Origin: Burkholderiaceae bacterium
GTDB taxonomy: Bacteria; Pseudomonadota; Gammaproteobacteria; Burkholderiales; Burkholderiaceae_C
Length of the DNA stretch: 64,000 nucleotides
Reading direction: 5' to 3'
NCBI GenBank assembly: GCA_023150375.1
Contig: JAKLLA010000013.1
Location: forward strand, 62,001-126,000
Below are positions 49,267-56,936 of the stretch, piece by piece (the stretch's first letter is position 1; each line of letters opens with the position of its first letter). Below the pieces are notes generated by a model that was given only the letters and a program-made list of their open reading frames with translations, ran no database searches and had not been told where the DNA came from. Position numbers and translations under genes: made by a program.

Positions 49267-50201
49267 GCTCCGCAGCGCTGGTCACCCGGCTGCGCGGCTG
49301 GTTCACCGGCCGGCGCATGGTGATCGGCATTCCCTACCTCTGGCTGCTGCTGTTCTTCCTGCTGCCCTTCCTGATCCTCGCCAAGATCAGCGTCTCCGAG
49401 ATGGAGACGGTGCAGTTCAAGGACCTGCTCACCTACCGAGACGGCCTGCTGCAGCTCAGCCTCAAGCTGGGCAACTACGTCTTCATCACCGAGGACGAGC
49501 TGTACTGGCGCACCTACGTGGCCAGCCTGAAGTACGCCGGCATCACCACGCTGCTCTGCCTGGCCATCGGCTACCCCTTCGCCTACTTCATGGCCCGGGC
49601 GCGCTCGACGGTGCAACCGGTGCTGCTGATGCTGGTGATGCTGCCGTTCTGGACCTCCTTCCTGCTGCGCGTGTACTCCTGGAAGGCGCTGCTGTCGGAG
49701 AACGGCTGGGTGTCCGACCTGCTGATCGGCAGCGGCATCGACCAGCTGCTCGCCTGGGCCGGCTTCATCACCGCGCCGGGCAAGCTGATGAACACGCCCT
49801 TCTCGCTGGTGCTGGGCATGGTCTACACCTACCTGCCCTTCATGGTGCTGCCGCTGTACGGCACGCTGGCCAAGATGGACCTGCGTCTGCTGGAAGCCGC
49901 CGCCGACCTGGGCGCCACGCCCTGGGTGGCGTTCTGGAAGGTCACCGTGCCGCTGTCGAAGGCCGGCATCATCGCCGGCTCGATGCTGGTCTTCATTCCC
50001 TGCGTGGGCGAATTCGTCATCCCCGAGCTGCTCGGCGGCCCCGAGACGATGATGATCGGCCGCACGATGTGGGACGAGTTCTTCTCCAACAACGACTGGC
50101 CGATGGCCTCGGCGGTCGCGGTGGTGATGATCCTGCTGATCATCGTGCCGCTGGCGATCTTCAACAAGTACCAGGCCGAGGCCCAGGAGGTACGGCGATG
50201 A
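49263..50201 (+). CDS. potH: Polyamine ABC transporter permease PotH
   Basis: A 312-residue permease with six predicted helices, including GIPYLWLLLFFLLPFLILAK, ITTLLCLAIGYPFAYFMARA and VLLMLVMLPFWTSFLLRVYSW. The EAA coupling loop is LEAAADLGATPWVAFWKVTVPLS. A periplasmic loop after the first helix (KDLLTYRDGLLQLSLKLGNY) is typical of PotH. It pairs with PotI to form the channel. Translationally coupled to both neighbours by ATGA overlaps. Confidence 0.94.
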   Translation: MSSAALVTRLRGWFTGRRMVIGIPYLWLLLFFLLPFLILAKISVSEMETVQFKDLLTYRDGLLQLSLKLGNYVFITEDELYWRTYVASLKYAGITTLLCLAIGYPFAYFMARARSTVQPVLLMLVMLPFWTSFLLRVYSWKALLSENGWVSDLLIGSGIDQLLAWAGFITAPGKLMNTPFSLVLGMVYTYLPFMVLPLYGTLAKMDLRLLEAAADLGATPWVAFWKVTVPLSKAGIIAGSMLVFIPCVGEFVIPELLGGPETMMIGRTMWDEFFSNNDWPMASAVAVVMILLIIVPLAIFNKYQAEAQEVRR

Positions 50202-51061
50202 AGGGCACCTCCGCGGCCTTCAACCGCCGCTTCGCGATCGGCTGGCTGATCGCCGGCTTCGTCTTCCTGTACCTGCCCATCGTCGGGCTGATCGTCTACT
50301 CCTTCAACGACTCGCCGGTGCCCAACGTCTGGCGCGGCTTCACGCTGAAGTGGTACGCCGCGCTGGCCGAGGACCGCGAGCTGATCACCGGCCTGTGGCT
50401 GTCGCTGAAGATCGCCTTCTTCACCGCCTGCGGGTCGGTGCTGCTGGGCACGCTGGCGGCCTTCGCGCTGGTGAAGTACCGGCGCTTCTCCGGCCGCACG
50501 ATCTTCTCCGGCATGGTCAACGCCCCGCTGGTGATGCCCGAGGTGGTGGTGGGGCTGTCGCTGCTGCTGATGCTGGTGTCGATCCAGCGCGCCACCCAGG
50601 AGGCCTTCGGCTGGGGCTTTCCCGAGCGCGGCATGCTGACCATCTGGCTGGGCCACCTGCTGCTGGGCATGGCCTACGCGACCGTGGTGATCCAGGCCCG
50701 CCTGAGCGAGCTCAACCCGCAGCTCGAGGAGGCGGCGATGGACCTCGGCGCGCGGCCGCAGCAGGTCTTCCTGCTGGTCACGCTGCCGATGATCGCGCAG
50801 TCGCTGCTGTCGGCCTGGCTGCTCACCTTCACGCTGTCGCTCGACGACGTGGTGCTGTCGGCCTTCCTGTCCGGCCCGGGCGCCACCACGATGCCGTTGG
50901 TGATCTTCTCGCGCGCCCGCCTGGGGCTCAACCCCAGCGTGAATGCGATCGCCACCGTGGTCGTCGTCGTGGTGGCCGTCGGGGTGGTGGTGGCCAGCTA
51001 CCTGATCGCCCGCGCCGAGCGCCGTCGCATGCTCGAGATGTCCCAGGCGGGCCGCCCCTGA
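50198..51061 (+). CDS. potI: Polyamine ABC transporter permease PotI
   Basis: A 287-residue permease with six helices, opening RRFAIGWLIAGFVFLYLPIVGLIVYSFNDS. The coupling loop is LEEAAMDLGARPQQVFLLVTLP, followed by TFTLSLDDVVLSAFLSGPGATTMPLVIFS, a block found in PotC/PotI proteins. It is the second channel subunit for putrescine uptake. It ends 52 nt before the DUF3138 gene, so that gene may be part of the same transcript. Confidence 0.94.
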   Translation: MKGTSAAFNRRFAIGWLIAGFVFLYLPIVGLIVYSFNDSPVPNVWRGFTLKWYAALAEDRELITGLWLSLKIAFFTACGSVLLGTLAAFALVKYRRFSGRTIFSGMVNAPLVMPEVVVGLSLLLMLVSIQRATQEAFGWGFPERGMLTIWLGHLLLGMAYATVVIQARLSELNPQLEEAAMDLGARPQQVFLLVTLPMIAQSLLSAWLLTFTLSLDDVVLSAFLSGPGATTMPLVIFSRARLGLNPSVNAIATVVVVVVAVGVVVASYLIARAERRRMLEMSQAGRP

Positions 51062-51113
51062 GCCCGCCGCTTCGATTCATCCATCCCTGCCCTGATCCCG
51101 AGAGGAGAGCCCG

Positions 51114-52514
51114 ATGACTTCCAGACAAGCCGCCCCCCTGATGCTGGCCCCCGTCGTGCTGGCGCTGGCCGCCGCCTTCCCGCTGCAGGCGGCCGCGCAG
51201 GGCAGCGACGACCTGGTCAAGGAACTGCGCGCGCTGAAGGAGAAGGTGGCCGAGCTCGAGAAGAAGCTCGAAGCCAAGGCTGCCGCGCCGGCACCCGCCG
51301 AGCGCCAGTGGGGCATGACCCCCGAGCAGGTCGCCGAGCTCAACCGCGTCGCCGTCAAGGCCGAGGCGCTGGAGGACGGCCGTGACGCCGCCGGCCTGAA
51401 ACTGCTGAAGATCAGCGGCTACGTGGATCCGACCTTCGTCTACAACCGCGCCCAGGACCGCGCCGGCTTCCAGTTCCTGAACCGGGTCGACGACGACGGC
51501 TACAACTACGACAACTCCTACTTCGGTGCCGCGGTGATCGACTTCCAGAAGGAAACCGACTCCGGCACCCGCTGGCGCCTGACCCTGGCGCCCAACCGCG
51601 GCGTGGGTGCCGTGGTCGACGGCGCATCGCCGGTGCACGAGGCCAGCCTCTCGGTGCCGCTGGGCAGCCTGCAGACGCGCTTCATCGCCGGCCAGGTGCC
51701 CGACTGGTCGGGCTACGAGTACCTGCAGCCCACGCTGAACAAGCTCATCACGCACAACCTGCTGTTCGACTTCACCCTGCCCACGGCCTACACCGGCGCC
51801 GGCATGGAGTACACGCGCAGCAAGTGGCTGTCCAAGGTCATGCTGGCCAACGTCAACATGACCCGCAAGGGCAGCGGCAACAAGACACCCGCGCTGGCCT
51901 ACCGGGTCGACTACGCCAAGGGCGAGTTCCAGGGCTTCGGCTTTGCCGGGGTGCACGGCAAGCTGGCGAACTTCCGCGCCGACGAGACCGACGCGGACGA
52001 CAACCCGCTCTTCCCCGACCAGGCCGGCAAGGACACGATGGCGCATCTCTTCGAGGTCGACGCCTACTTCATCCGCGGCGACGTCACCTGGCAGGGCCAG
52101 CTGAGCTACGGCACCCAGAAGGACGCCGCCATCACCGCGGGTGCCGATGGCGCCCTGCGCGACGCGCGCTGGATGGGCCTGTCGACCCTGCTGGCCTACA
52201 AGTGGACGCCGCGCTTCGAGACCATCGCCCGCTTCGACTACCTGAACAACAAGAAGAACGGTGGCGGCCTGCTGGGCTACACCAGTGCGGACGGCCGCAA
52301 CGGCATCGGCCCCGACCCGGCAGGCGACCCCGAGAAGGGCGCCAACCGCATGGCGCTGTCGATGGGCGCGTCCTACCTCTGGGACATGAACACCACCTTC
52401 AAGGCCGAATACCGCCTGGACCGCGCCAACCTGCCAGTGTTCGAGTACGTCCAGGACGGCCTGTTCAAGAAGAGCAACCACCTCTTCGGCGCCTCGGTCA
52501 TCGTGAGCTTCTGA
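51114..52514 (+). CDS. DUF3138-type outer-membrane porin-like protein
   Basis: A 466-residue exported protein: signal peptide (APVVLALAAAFPLQAAAQ), then a coiled coil at about residues 31-55 (DLVKELRALKEKVAELEKKLEAK is one run of heptads), then a beta-strand-rich region with alternating aromatic and polar residues (YVDPTFVYNRAQDRAGF, GGLLGYTSADGRNG) and a C-terminal Phe (GASVIVSF), the usual outer-membrane barrel end. This combination fits DUF3138 proteins of Burkholderiales, which I recall near polyamine genes. It may form the outer-membrane entry for putrescine, an inference from context. GAGAGGAGA precedes the ATG. Confidence 0.75.
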   Translation: MTSRQAAPLMLAPVVLALAAAFPLQAAAQGSDDLVKELRALKEKVAELEKKLEAKAAAPAPAERQWGMTPEQVAELNRVAVKAEALEDGRDAAGLKLLKISGYVDPTFVYNRAQDRAGFQFLNRVDDDGYNYDNSYFGAAVIDFQKETDSGTRWRLTLAPNRGVGAVVDGASPVHEASLSVPLGSLQTRFIAGQVPDWSGYEYLQPTLNKLITHNLLFDFTLPTAYTGAGMEYTRSKWLSKVMLANVNMTRKGSGNKTPALAYRVDYAKGEFQGFGFAGVHGKLANFRADETDADDNPLFPDQAGKDTMAHLFEVDAYFIRGDVTWQGQLSYGTQKDAAITAGADGALRDARWMGLSTLLAYKWTPRFETIARFDYLNNKKNGGGLLGYTSADGRNGIGPDPAGDPEKGANRMALSMGASYLWDMNTTFKAEYRLDRANLPVFEYVQDGLFKKSNHLFGASVIVSF

Positions 52515-52516
52515 CC

Positions 52517-54013
52517 ATGGCCGTGTCGAACGTGAACTGGCAGGAACGCGCCGCGGCCCTCGTGCCCGACGGCCGGGCCTTCGTCGACGGACAGCGCCGT
52601 GCCGCCGCGGACGGCGCCGTCTTCGCCAGGCACTCGCCCATCGACGGGCGCCGCCTCGGCGAGGTGGCGCGGGGCCAGGCGGCGGACATCGACGCCGCGG
52701 TGGCCGCTGCGCGCGCGGCCTTCGACGACGGCCGCTGGGCGCGCCGGGCGCCCGCGGCACGCAAGAAGGTGCTGCAGGCCTTCGCCGAGAAGATCCTCGC
52801 CGCGCGCGACGAGCTGGCGCTGCTCGAGACGCTGGACATGGGCAAGCCCATCCAGTTCGCCCGCACGGTCGACGTGCCGGCCACGGCGCGCTGCATCCAG
52901 TGGTACGCCGAGGCCATCGACAAGGTCTACGACGAGATCGCCCCCACCGGGCCGAACGCGCTGGCGCTGATCGCCCGCGAGGCCATGGGCGTGATCGGCT
53001 GCATCGTGCCCTGGAACTACCCGATGATCATGGCGGCCTGGAAGCTCGGCCCCGCCCTGGCCACCGGCAACTCCGTGGTGCTCAAGCCCAGCGAGAAGTC
53101 GCCCTACACCGCGCTGCGCCTGGCCGAGCTGGCCCTGGAGGCCGGCCTGCCGCCGGGCGTGTTCAGCGTCGTGCCCGGCTACGGCCACGAGGCGGGCGAG
53201 GCGCTGGCGCTGCACCCGCAGGTGGACGCCATCGGCTTCACCGGCTCGACCCGCACCGGCCGGCGCATGCTCGAGTACGCCGCGCGCTCCAACCTCAAGC
53301 GGGTCTACAACGAGCTGGGCGGCAAGAGCGCCTTCGTCGTCTTCCCGGACTTCGAGGACCTGCCGCGCGCAGCCAGGACCCTGGCCGAGTCGATGTTCTT
53401 CAACCAGGGCGAGAGCTGCAACGCGCCGTCGCGGGTGCTGGTGCACGCAGACATCGCCGACCGCTTCGTCGAGCTGCTGGCCAGCCATGCCCCGGCCTGG
53501 CAGCCCGCCGACCCGCTCGCCAGCAGCACCGTGATGGGCGCGCTGGTCGACGAGACCCAGCTGCGCACCGTGCTGGGCTACATCGACGCGGGCCGCGAGC
53601 AGGGCGCGCACTGCGTCGTCGGCGGCCGGCAGGCCCGCGCCGAGACCGGTGGCTACTACGTCGAGCCCACCGTGTTCGACCGGGTCGATCCGGCCATGAA
53701 GATCGCCCAGGAGGAGATCTTCGGCCCCGTGACCAGCGTCATCCGCTTCGAGGACGAGGCCCAGGCGATCGCGATCGCCAACGGCACCGCCTACGGCCTG
53801 CAGGCCAGCGTCTGGAGCGACAACCTCAACCGTGCCCACCGCGTCGCCCGGGCGCTGCGCGCCGGCACCGTGCATGTCAACCAGTACGACGAGGACGACA
53901 TCACCGTGCCCTTCGGCGGCTACAAGCAGAGCGGCAACGGGCGCGACAAGAGCCTGCATGCGCTCGAGAAGTACACCGAGCTGAAGACCACCTGGGTGCG
54001 CATCGACCCGTGA
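52517..54013 (+). CDS. puuC: Aldehyde dehydrogenase, gamma-(glutamylamino)butyraldehyde type
   Basis: A 498-residue NAD(P)-dependent enzyme. The catalytic cysteine is C301 in FFNQGESCNAPSRV, the general base glutamate lies in VYNELGGKSAF, and cofactor contacts are in GCIVPWNYPMIMAAWKLGPAL and GFTGSTRTGRRM. PuuC-like enzymes oxidise gamma-glutamyl-aminobutyraldehyde and 4-aminobutyraldehyde, so this one can serve both putrescine routes encoded here. It starts 2 nt after the DUF3138 stop and its stop overlaps the GTG of the exporter gene, making a tight operon. Confidence 0.9.
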   Translation: MAVSNVNWQERAAALVPDGRAFVDGQRRAAADGAVFARHSPIDGRRLGEVARGQAADIDAAVAAARAAFDDGRWARRAPAARKKVLQAFAEKILAARDELALLETLDMGKPIQFARTVDVPATARCIQWYAEAIDKVYDEIAPTGPNALALIAREAMGVIGCIVPWNYPMIMAAWKLGPALATGNSVVLKPSEKSPYTALRLAELALEAGLPPGVFSVVPGYGHEAGEALALHPQVDAIGFTGSTRTGRRMLEYAARSNLKRVYNELGGKSAFVVFPDFEDLPRAARTLAESMFFNQGESCNAPSRVLVHADIADRFVELLASHAPAWQPADPLASSTVMGALVDETQLRTVLGYIDAGREQGAHCVVGGRQARAETGGYYVEPTVFDRVDPAMKIAQEEIFGPVTSVIRFEDEAQAIAIANGTAYGLQASVWSDNLNRAHRVARALRAGTVHVNQYDEDDITVPFGGYKQSGNGRDKSLHALEKYTELKTTWVRIDP

Positions 54014-54966
54014 CCCCCCCCGTTCCCTGGCTGGCCTATGCCAGCCTGGCGGCCAGCATGGCGCTGGTCGGCTCCTACGTGGGCCTGTCCAAGCTGCTGG
54101 TGGGGATCTTCCCGATCTTCCTGCTGGCCTGGCTGCGCTTCGGCATCGCCGCGCTGGCCATGGCCGGCTGGCTGCGCCGACCGGCCGGCGAGGCGCCGCT
54201 GGACGCGCGCAGCCGCCGCCTGCTATTCTGGGAGAGCTTCCTCGGCAACTTCCTGTTCTCGATCTGCATGCTCTACGGCGTGGCCCTGTCCACAGCGCTG
54301 GCCGCCGGTGTGATCATGGCCGCGCTGCCGGGGGCGGTGGCGCTGCTGTCGCGCCTCTTCCTGAAGGAGCGCCTCACCCCCCGGGTGCTGGCCGGCGTGG
54401 CCTGCGCGGTCGGCGGCATCGCGCTGGTGTCGCTGGCCAAGGCGCCGGCCGGCGAGGCCGCCGGGGTGTCGGCCGGGGCAGTGGCCGGCCCGGCGGCGGC
54501 GCCGTCGCAGGTCTGGCTCGGCAACCTGCTGCTGCTGGGCGCGGTGTTCTGCGAGGCCAGCTACGTGGTGATCGGCAAGCAGCTCACCGGCCGGGTCGGC
54601 CCGCGGCGCATCAGCGCGCTGGTCAACCTCTGGGGCCTGGCCCTGGTCACGCCGCTGGGCCTGTGGCAGGCGCTGCAGTTCGATTTCACCCAGGTCACCC
54701 TGCCCACCTGGAGCCTGCTGCTGTTCTACGCCCTGGCGGCCAGCATGGTCACGGTGTGGCTGTGGATGACCGGCCTGCGCCAGGTTCCGGCCGCCCAGGC
54801 GGGCGTGTTCACCGTGCTGCTGCCGCTGGCCGCTGCCGCGGTGGGCGTGGGCTTCCTGGGCGAGACGATCCGCCCGGCGCAGGCCGCAGCCTTCGCCCTC
54901 GCGCTGGCCGGCGTCGTACTGGCCACATGGCCCGCAAGTCGCCGCGCCGGTCCCGATCCGGCCTAG
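54010..54966 (+). CDS. EamA/DMT-family transporter
   Basis: A 318-residue inner-membrane protein started at GTG 54010, overlapping the aldehyde dehydrogenase stop (GTGA). About ten transmembrane segments form two EamA repeats; the first includes GSYVGLSKLLVGIFPIFLLAWLRFGIAALA and the second LLLLGAVFCEASYVVIGKQL and GETIRPAQAAAFALALAGVVLA. The halves are joined by a Gly/Ala-rich loop (residues about 145-165). Family members export amino acids, metabolites or amines. Its place at the end of the polyamine genes suggests export of a related compound, but the substrate is unknown. Confidence 0.88.
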   Translation: MTPPVPWLAYASLAASMALVGSYVGLSKLLVGIFPIFLLAWLRFGIAALAMAGWLRRPAGEAPLDARSRRLLFWESFLGNFLFSICMLYGVALSTALAAGVIMAALPGAVALLSRLFLKERLTPRVLAGVACAVGGIALVSLAKAPAGEAAGVSAGAVAGPAAAPSQVWLGNLLLLGAVFCEASYVVIGKQLTGRVGPRRISALVNLWGLALVTPLGLWQALQFDFTQVTLPTWSLLLFYALAASMVTVWLWMTGLRQVPAAQAGVFTVLLPLAAAAVGVGFLGETIRPAQAAAFALALAGVVLATWPASRRAGPDPA

Positions 54967-55071
54967 AGGCGCGCACCGGTGGGCCGAACGGGCCGCCGCG
55001 CATCGCCCACAATGCGGCCCCGACGGTCGGCGCCGCCGACCGACCCCCGCGAAACGGCCCGCAGCCCTGCC

Positions 55072-55602
55072 ATGACCGCCCCTCACCTCGTTTCCTGCAC
55101 CTTCGAGCGCCACGCCGACGCGATCCTGGAGATCTTCAACGAGGCCATCGTGAACTCGACGGCCCTGTACGACTATCGCCCCCGCCCACGCGAGAACATG
55201 GTCGCCTGGTTCGAGACCAAGCGCCAGGGCGGCTTCCCGGTGCTCGGCCTGGAGGACGACGCGGGCCGGCTGCTGGCCTTCGCCAGCTGGGGCACCTTCC
55301 GCGCCTGGCCGGCCTACAAGTACAGCGTCGAGCATTCGGTGTACGTGCACGCCGAGCACCGCGGCCGCGGACTGGGTGCCCTCGCGCTGCGCGCACTGAT
55401 CGACGAGGCGCGCCGCCGCGAGGTGCACGCCCTGGTGGGCGGCATCGACGCCACCAACGCCGGCAGCATCGCGCTGCACGAGCGCCTGGGCTTCCGCCAT
55501 GCCGGCACGCTGCCGCAGGTGGGCTTCAAGTTCGGCCGCTGGCTCGACCTGGCCTTCTACGTCCTGCTGCTGGAGACGCCGGCCGCGCCGGTCGACGGCT
55601 GA
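55072..55602 (+). CDS. GNAT acetyltransferase, phosphinothricin N-acetyltransferase-like
   Basis: A 176-residue GNAT enzyme. ILEIFNEAIVNSTALYDYRPRP is the classical start of the Pat/YncA (MnaT) group, and acetyl-CoA binding is at HRGRGLGALALRALID (Q/RxxGxG/A). VGGIDATNAGSIALHERLGFRHAG and VGFKFGRWLDLAFY complete the family pattern. Members N-acetylate amino-acid-like compounds such as methionine sulfoximine or phosphinothricin. It lies 105 nt after the exporter gene and could be transcribed with it. Confidence 0.88.
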   Translation: MTAPHLVSCTFERHADAILEIFNEAIVNSTALYDYRPRPRENMVAWFETKRQGGFPVLGLEDDAGRLLAFASWGTFRAWPAYKYSVEHSVYVHAEHRGRGLGALALRALIDEARRREVHALVGGIDATNAGSIALHERLGFRHAGTLPQVGFKFGRWLDLAFYVLLLETPAAPVDG

Positions 55603-55647
55603 TCGCCCGGCCTGCCGGCGCAGGCGCCGCGGGCCCCTTACCTGACC

Positions 55648-55977
55648 ATGCCGGCGTTGCGCAGGAGCCCGCCTCGAGTGCCGATCCGCCCCCCCTCCCC
55701 CCATCCCTTCGCCCGCCTGCGGCTGGCCACCGAGGGCAGCGAGTACGACCGCCCGGCCGAGCAGACCGCGCTGGCGACGGCGCAGCGCTGCGGCCTGCCG
55801 CTGCAGGAGGTGCCGCCGCTGCGCAGCAACCCCGACGACGAACTCCCCGCGCCCGGGCGCCCCTGCGAGGCCATCGTGCGGGCCGCCGAGCGCATCGGCG
55901 CCGACCTGCCGATGGGCCGCACCGCCCTGCGCGCGGTGGGCCTGGCGCAGCACGCCGTGCGACTGGTGCAGGCCTGA
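55648..55977 (+). pseudogene. Shortened UspA-like universal stress protein frame
   Basis: A 109-codon frame from ATG 55648 with no ribosome binding site. From about residue 22 it reads ARLRLATEGSEYDRPAEQTAL, then QRCGLPLQEVPPLRSNPDDELPAP, which resembles the first half of UspA-type proteins of this group, and it ends with a degenerate IGADLPMGRTALRAVGLAQHAVRLVQ that recalls the UspA C-terminal region (GRxG...A..V...PVLVV). About 40 residues of the middle, including most of the nucleotide-binding part, seem to be missing. I read it as a decayed or internally deleted gene; it could be a functional small protein. Confidence 0.4.
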
Positions 55978-56035
55978 GCACCGGCCCGACCGATCACTCC
56001 CGACCCCTCCTTCCCCCTGCCACACCCACCCCCCG

Positions 56036-56725
56036 ATGAGCGACGCCCTCACCTACCTCGTCAAGGCCCGCCCCGATGCGGTCGGCCACTACTTCGCCTT
56101 CCTGAAGGCCTGCGGCACCCACCTCGACCCGAAGACGCGCAACCTCATCAGCGTCATCACCAAGGTGGACGCGCAGACCGCACGCGGTTTTCGCCAGTAC
56201 CTGAACCGCGCGCTGCGCGAGGGCTGCACGCCCATGGAGGTGCTCGACGCCCTGCTGATGGCCTTCCCGACCCTGGGCCTGGCCAAGATCGTCTGGGCGG
56301 TGGACATCATCCTGGCGATGGACCTGCCCGGCTTCGACCCCGCCGCCCTGCAGGCCGGCGGCACGACCGCGCCCGCCACCCCACCCGCTGCGGCGCCCGC
56401 CACCACGCCTGCGCCCGAGCCCGTCTGGCACGACCTGCTCGCCACCCGCGGCGTCGAGGTCGGCTCTACCCGGCGGGTGGAGTGCGACGGCCGCGCCGTC
56501 TTCGTGCACCGGCTGTCGACCCGGTCCTGGAAGGTCTACGACAGCCTCTGCCCGCACCAGACCACCGACCTCCCGCACCTGGCGCTGCAGGGGCACACGC
56601 TGACCTGCCCGAAGCACCAGTGGCAGTTCGACATCCGCAGCGGCGCCTGCACCGCCAAGGGCGACCAGCCGCTGCGCGAATGGCCCTGCCGGGTCGAAAA
56701 GGGCCGCCTGCGCGCGCAGTGGTGA
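56036..56725 (+). CDS. AhpD/CMD-like domain fused to a Rieske [2Fe-2S] domain
   Basis: A 229-residue protein with two parts. Residues about 15-105 are helical and resemble carboxymuconolactone decarboxylase/AhpD-like folds (LDPKTRNLISVITKV, GCTPMEVLDALLMAFPTLGL), but the redox CxxC of AhpD is absent. A Pro/Ala/Thr linker (about 106-128) leads to a complete Rieske centre: C172-x-H174 (CPHQTTDLPH) and C191-x2-H194 (CPKHQWQF). The second part could be a ferredoxin-like electron carrier. The fusion suggests electron delivery to, or control of, the first domain's reaction. No oxygenase subunit is encoded nearby. Function not assigned. Confidence 0.75.
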   Translation: MSDALTYLVKARPDAVGHYFAFLKACGTHLDPKTRNLISVITKVDAQTARGFRQYLNRALREGCTPMEVLDALLMAFPTLGLAKIVWAVDIILAMDLPGFDPAALQAGGTTAPATPPAAAPATTPAPEPVWHDLLATRGVEVGSTRRVECDGRAVFVHRLSTRSWKVYDSLCPHQTTDLPHLALQGHTLTCPKHQWQFDIRSGACTAKGDQPLREWPCRVEKGRLRAQW

Positions 56726-56936
56726 GTCGGAACGCGCCCGCCCCGCACCCGGTCGGCGCCGGGCCGCGGCGCAGACGCTGGCTCAGCCCTGCATCGCGCG
56801 GGCCAGCTCCCACTTGATCGGCGCGGCGACGCCCGGCCGCCCGCTACCGACGAGCGCCTCGAGCCCCTGCTCCGGCACTGCCGCTACGCATGCGCTGGCT
56901 CACCCCGACGGGCCTGCGTGGCCCACGGGCGGAACC

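Noticed and set aside
56783-56900. A minus-strand stretch reading GVAAPIKWELARAMQG then stop, considered as the remnant of a gene.
   Set aside because: Too short to assign, without a matching upstream part; it lies in the convergent gap next to the Rieske fusion gene and may be chance.
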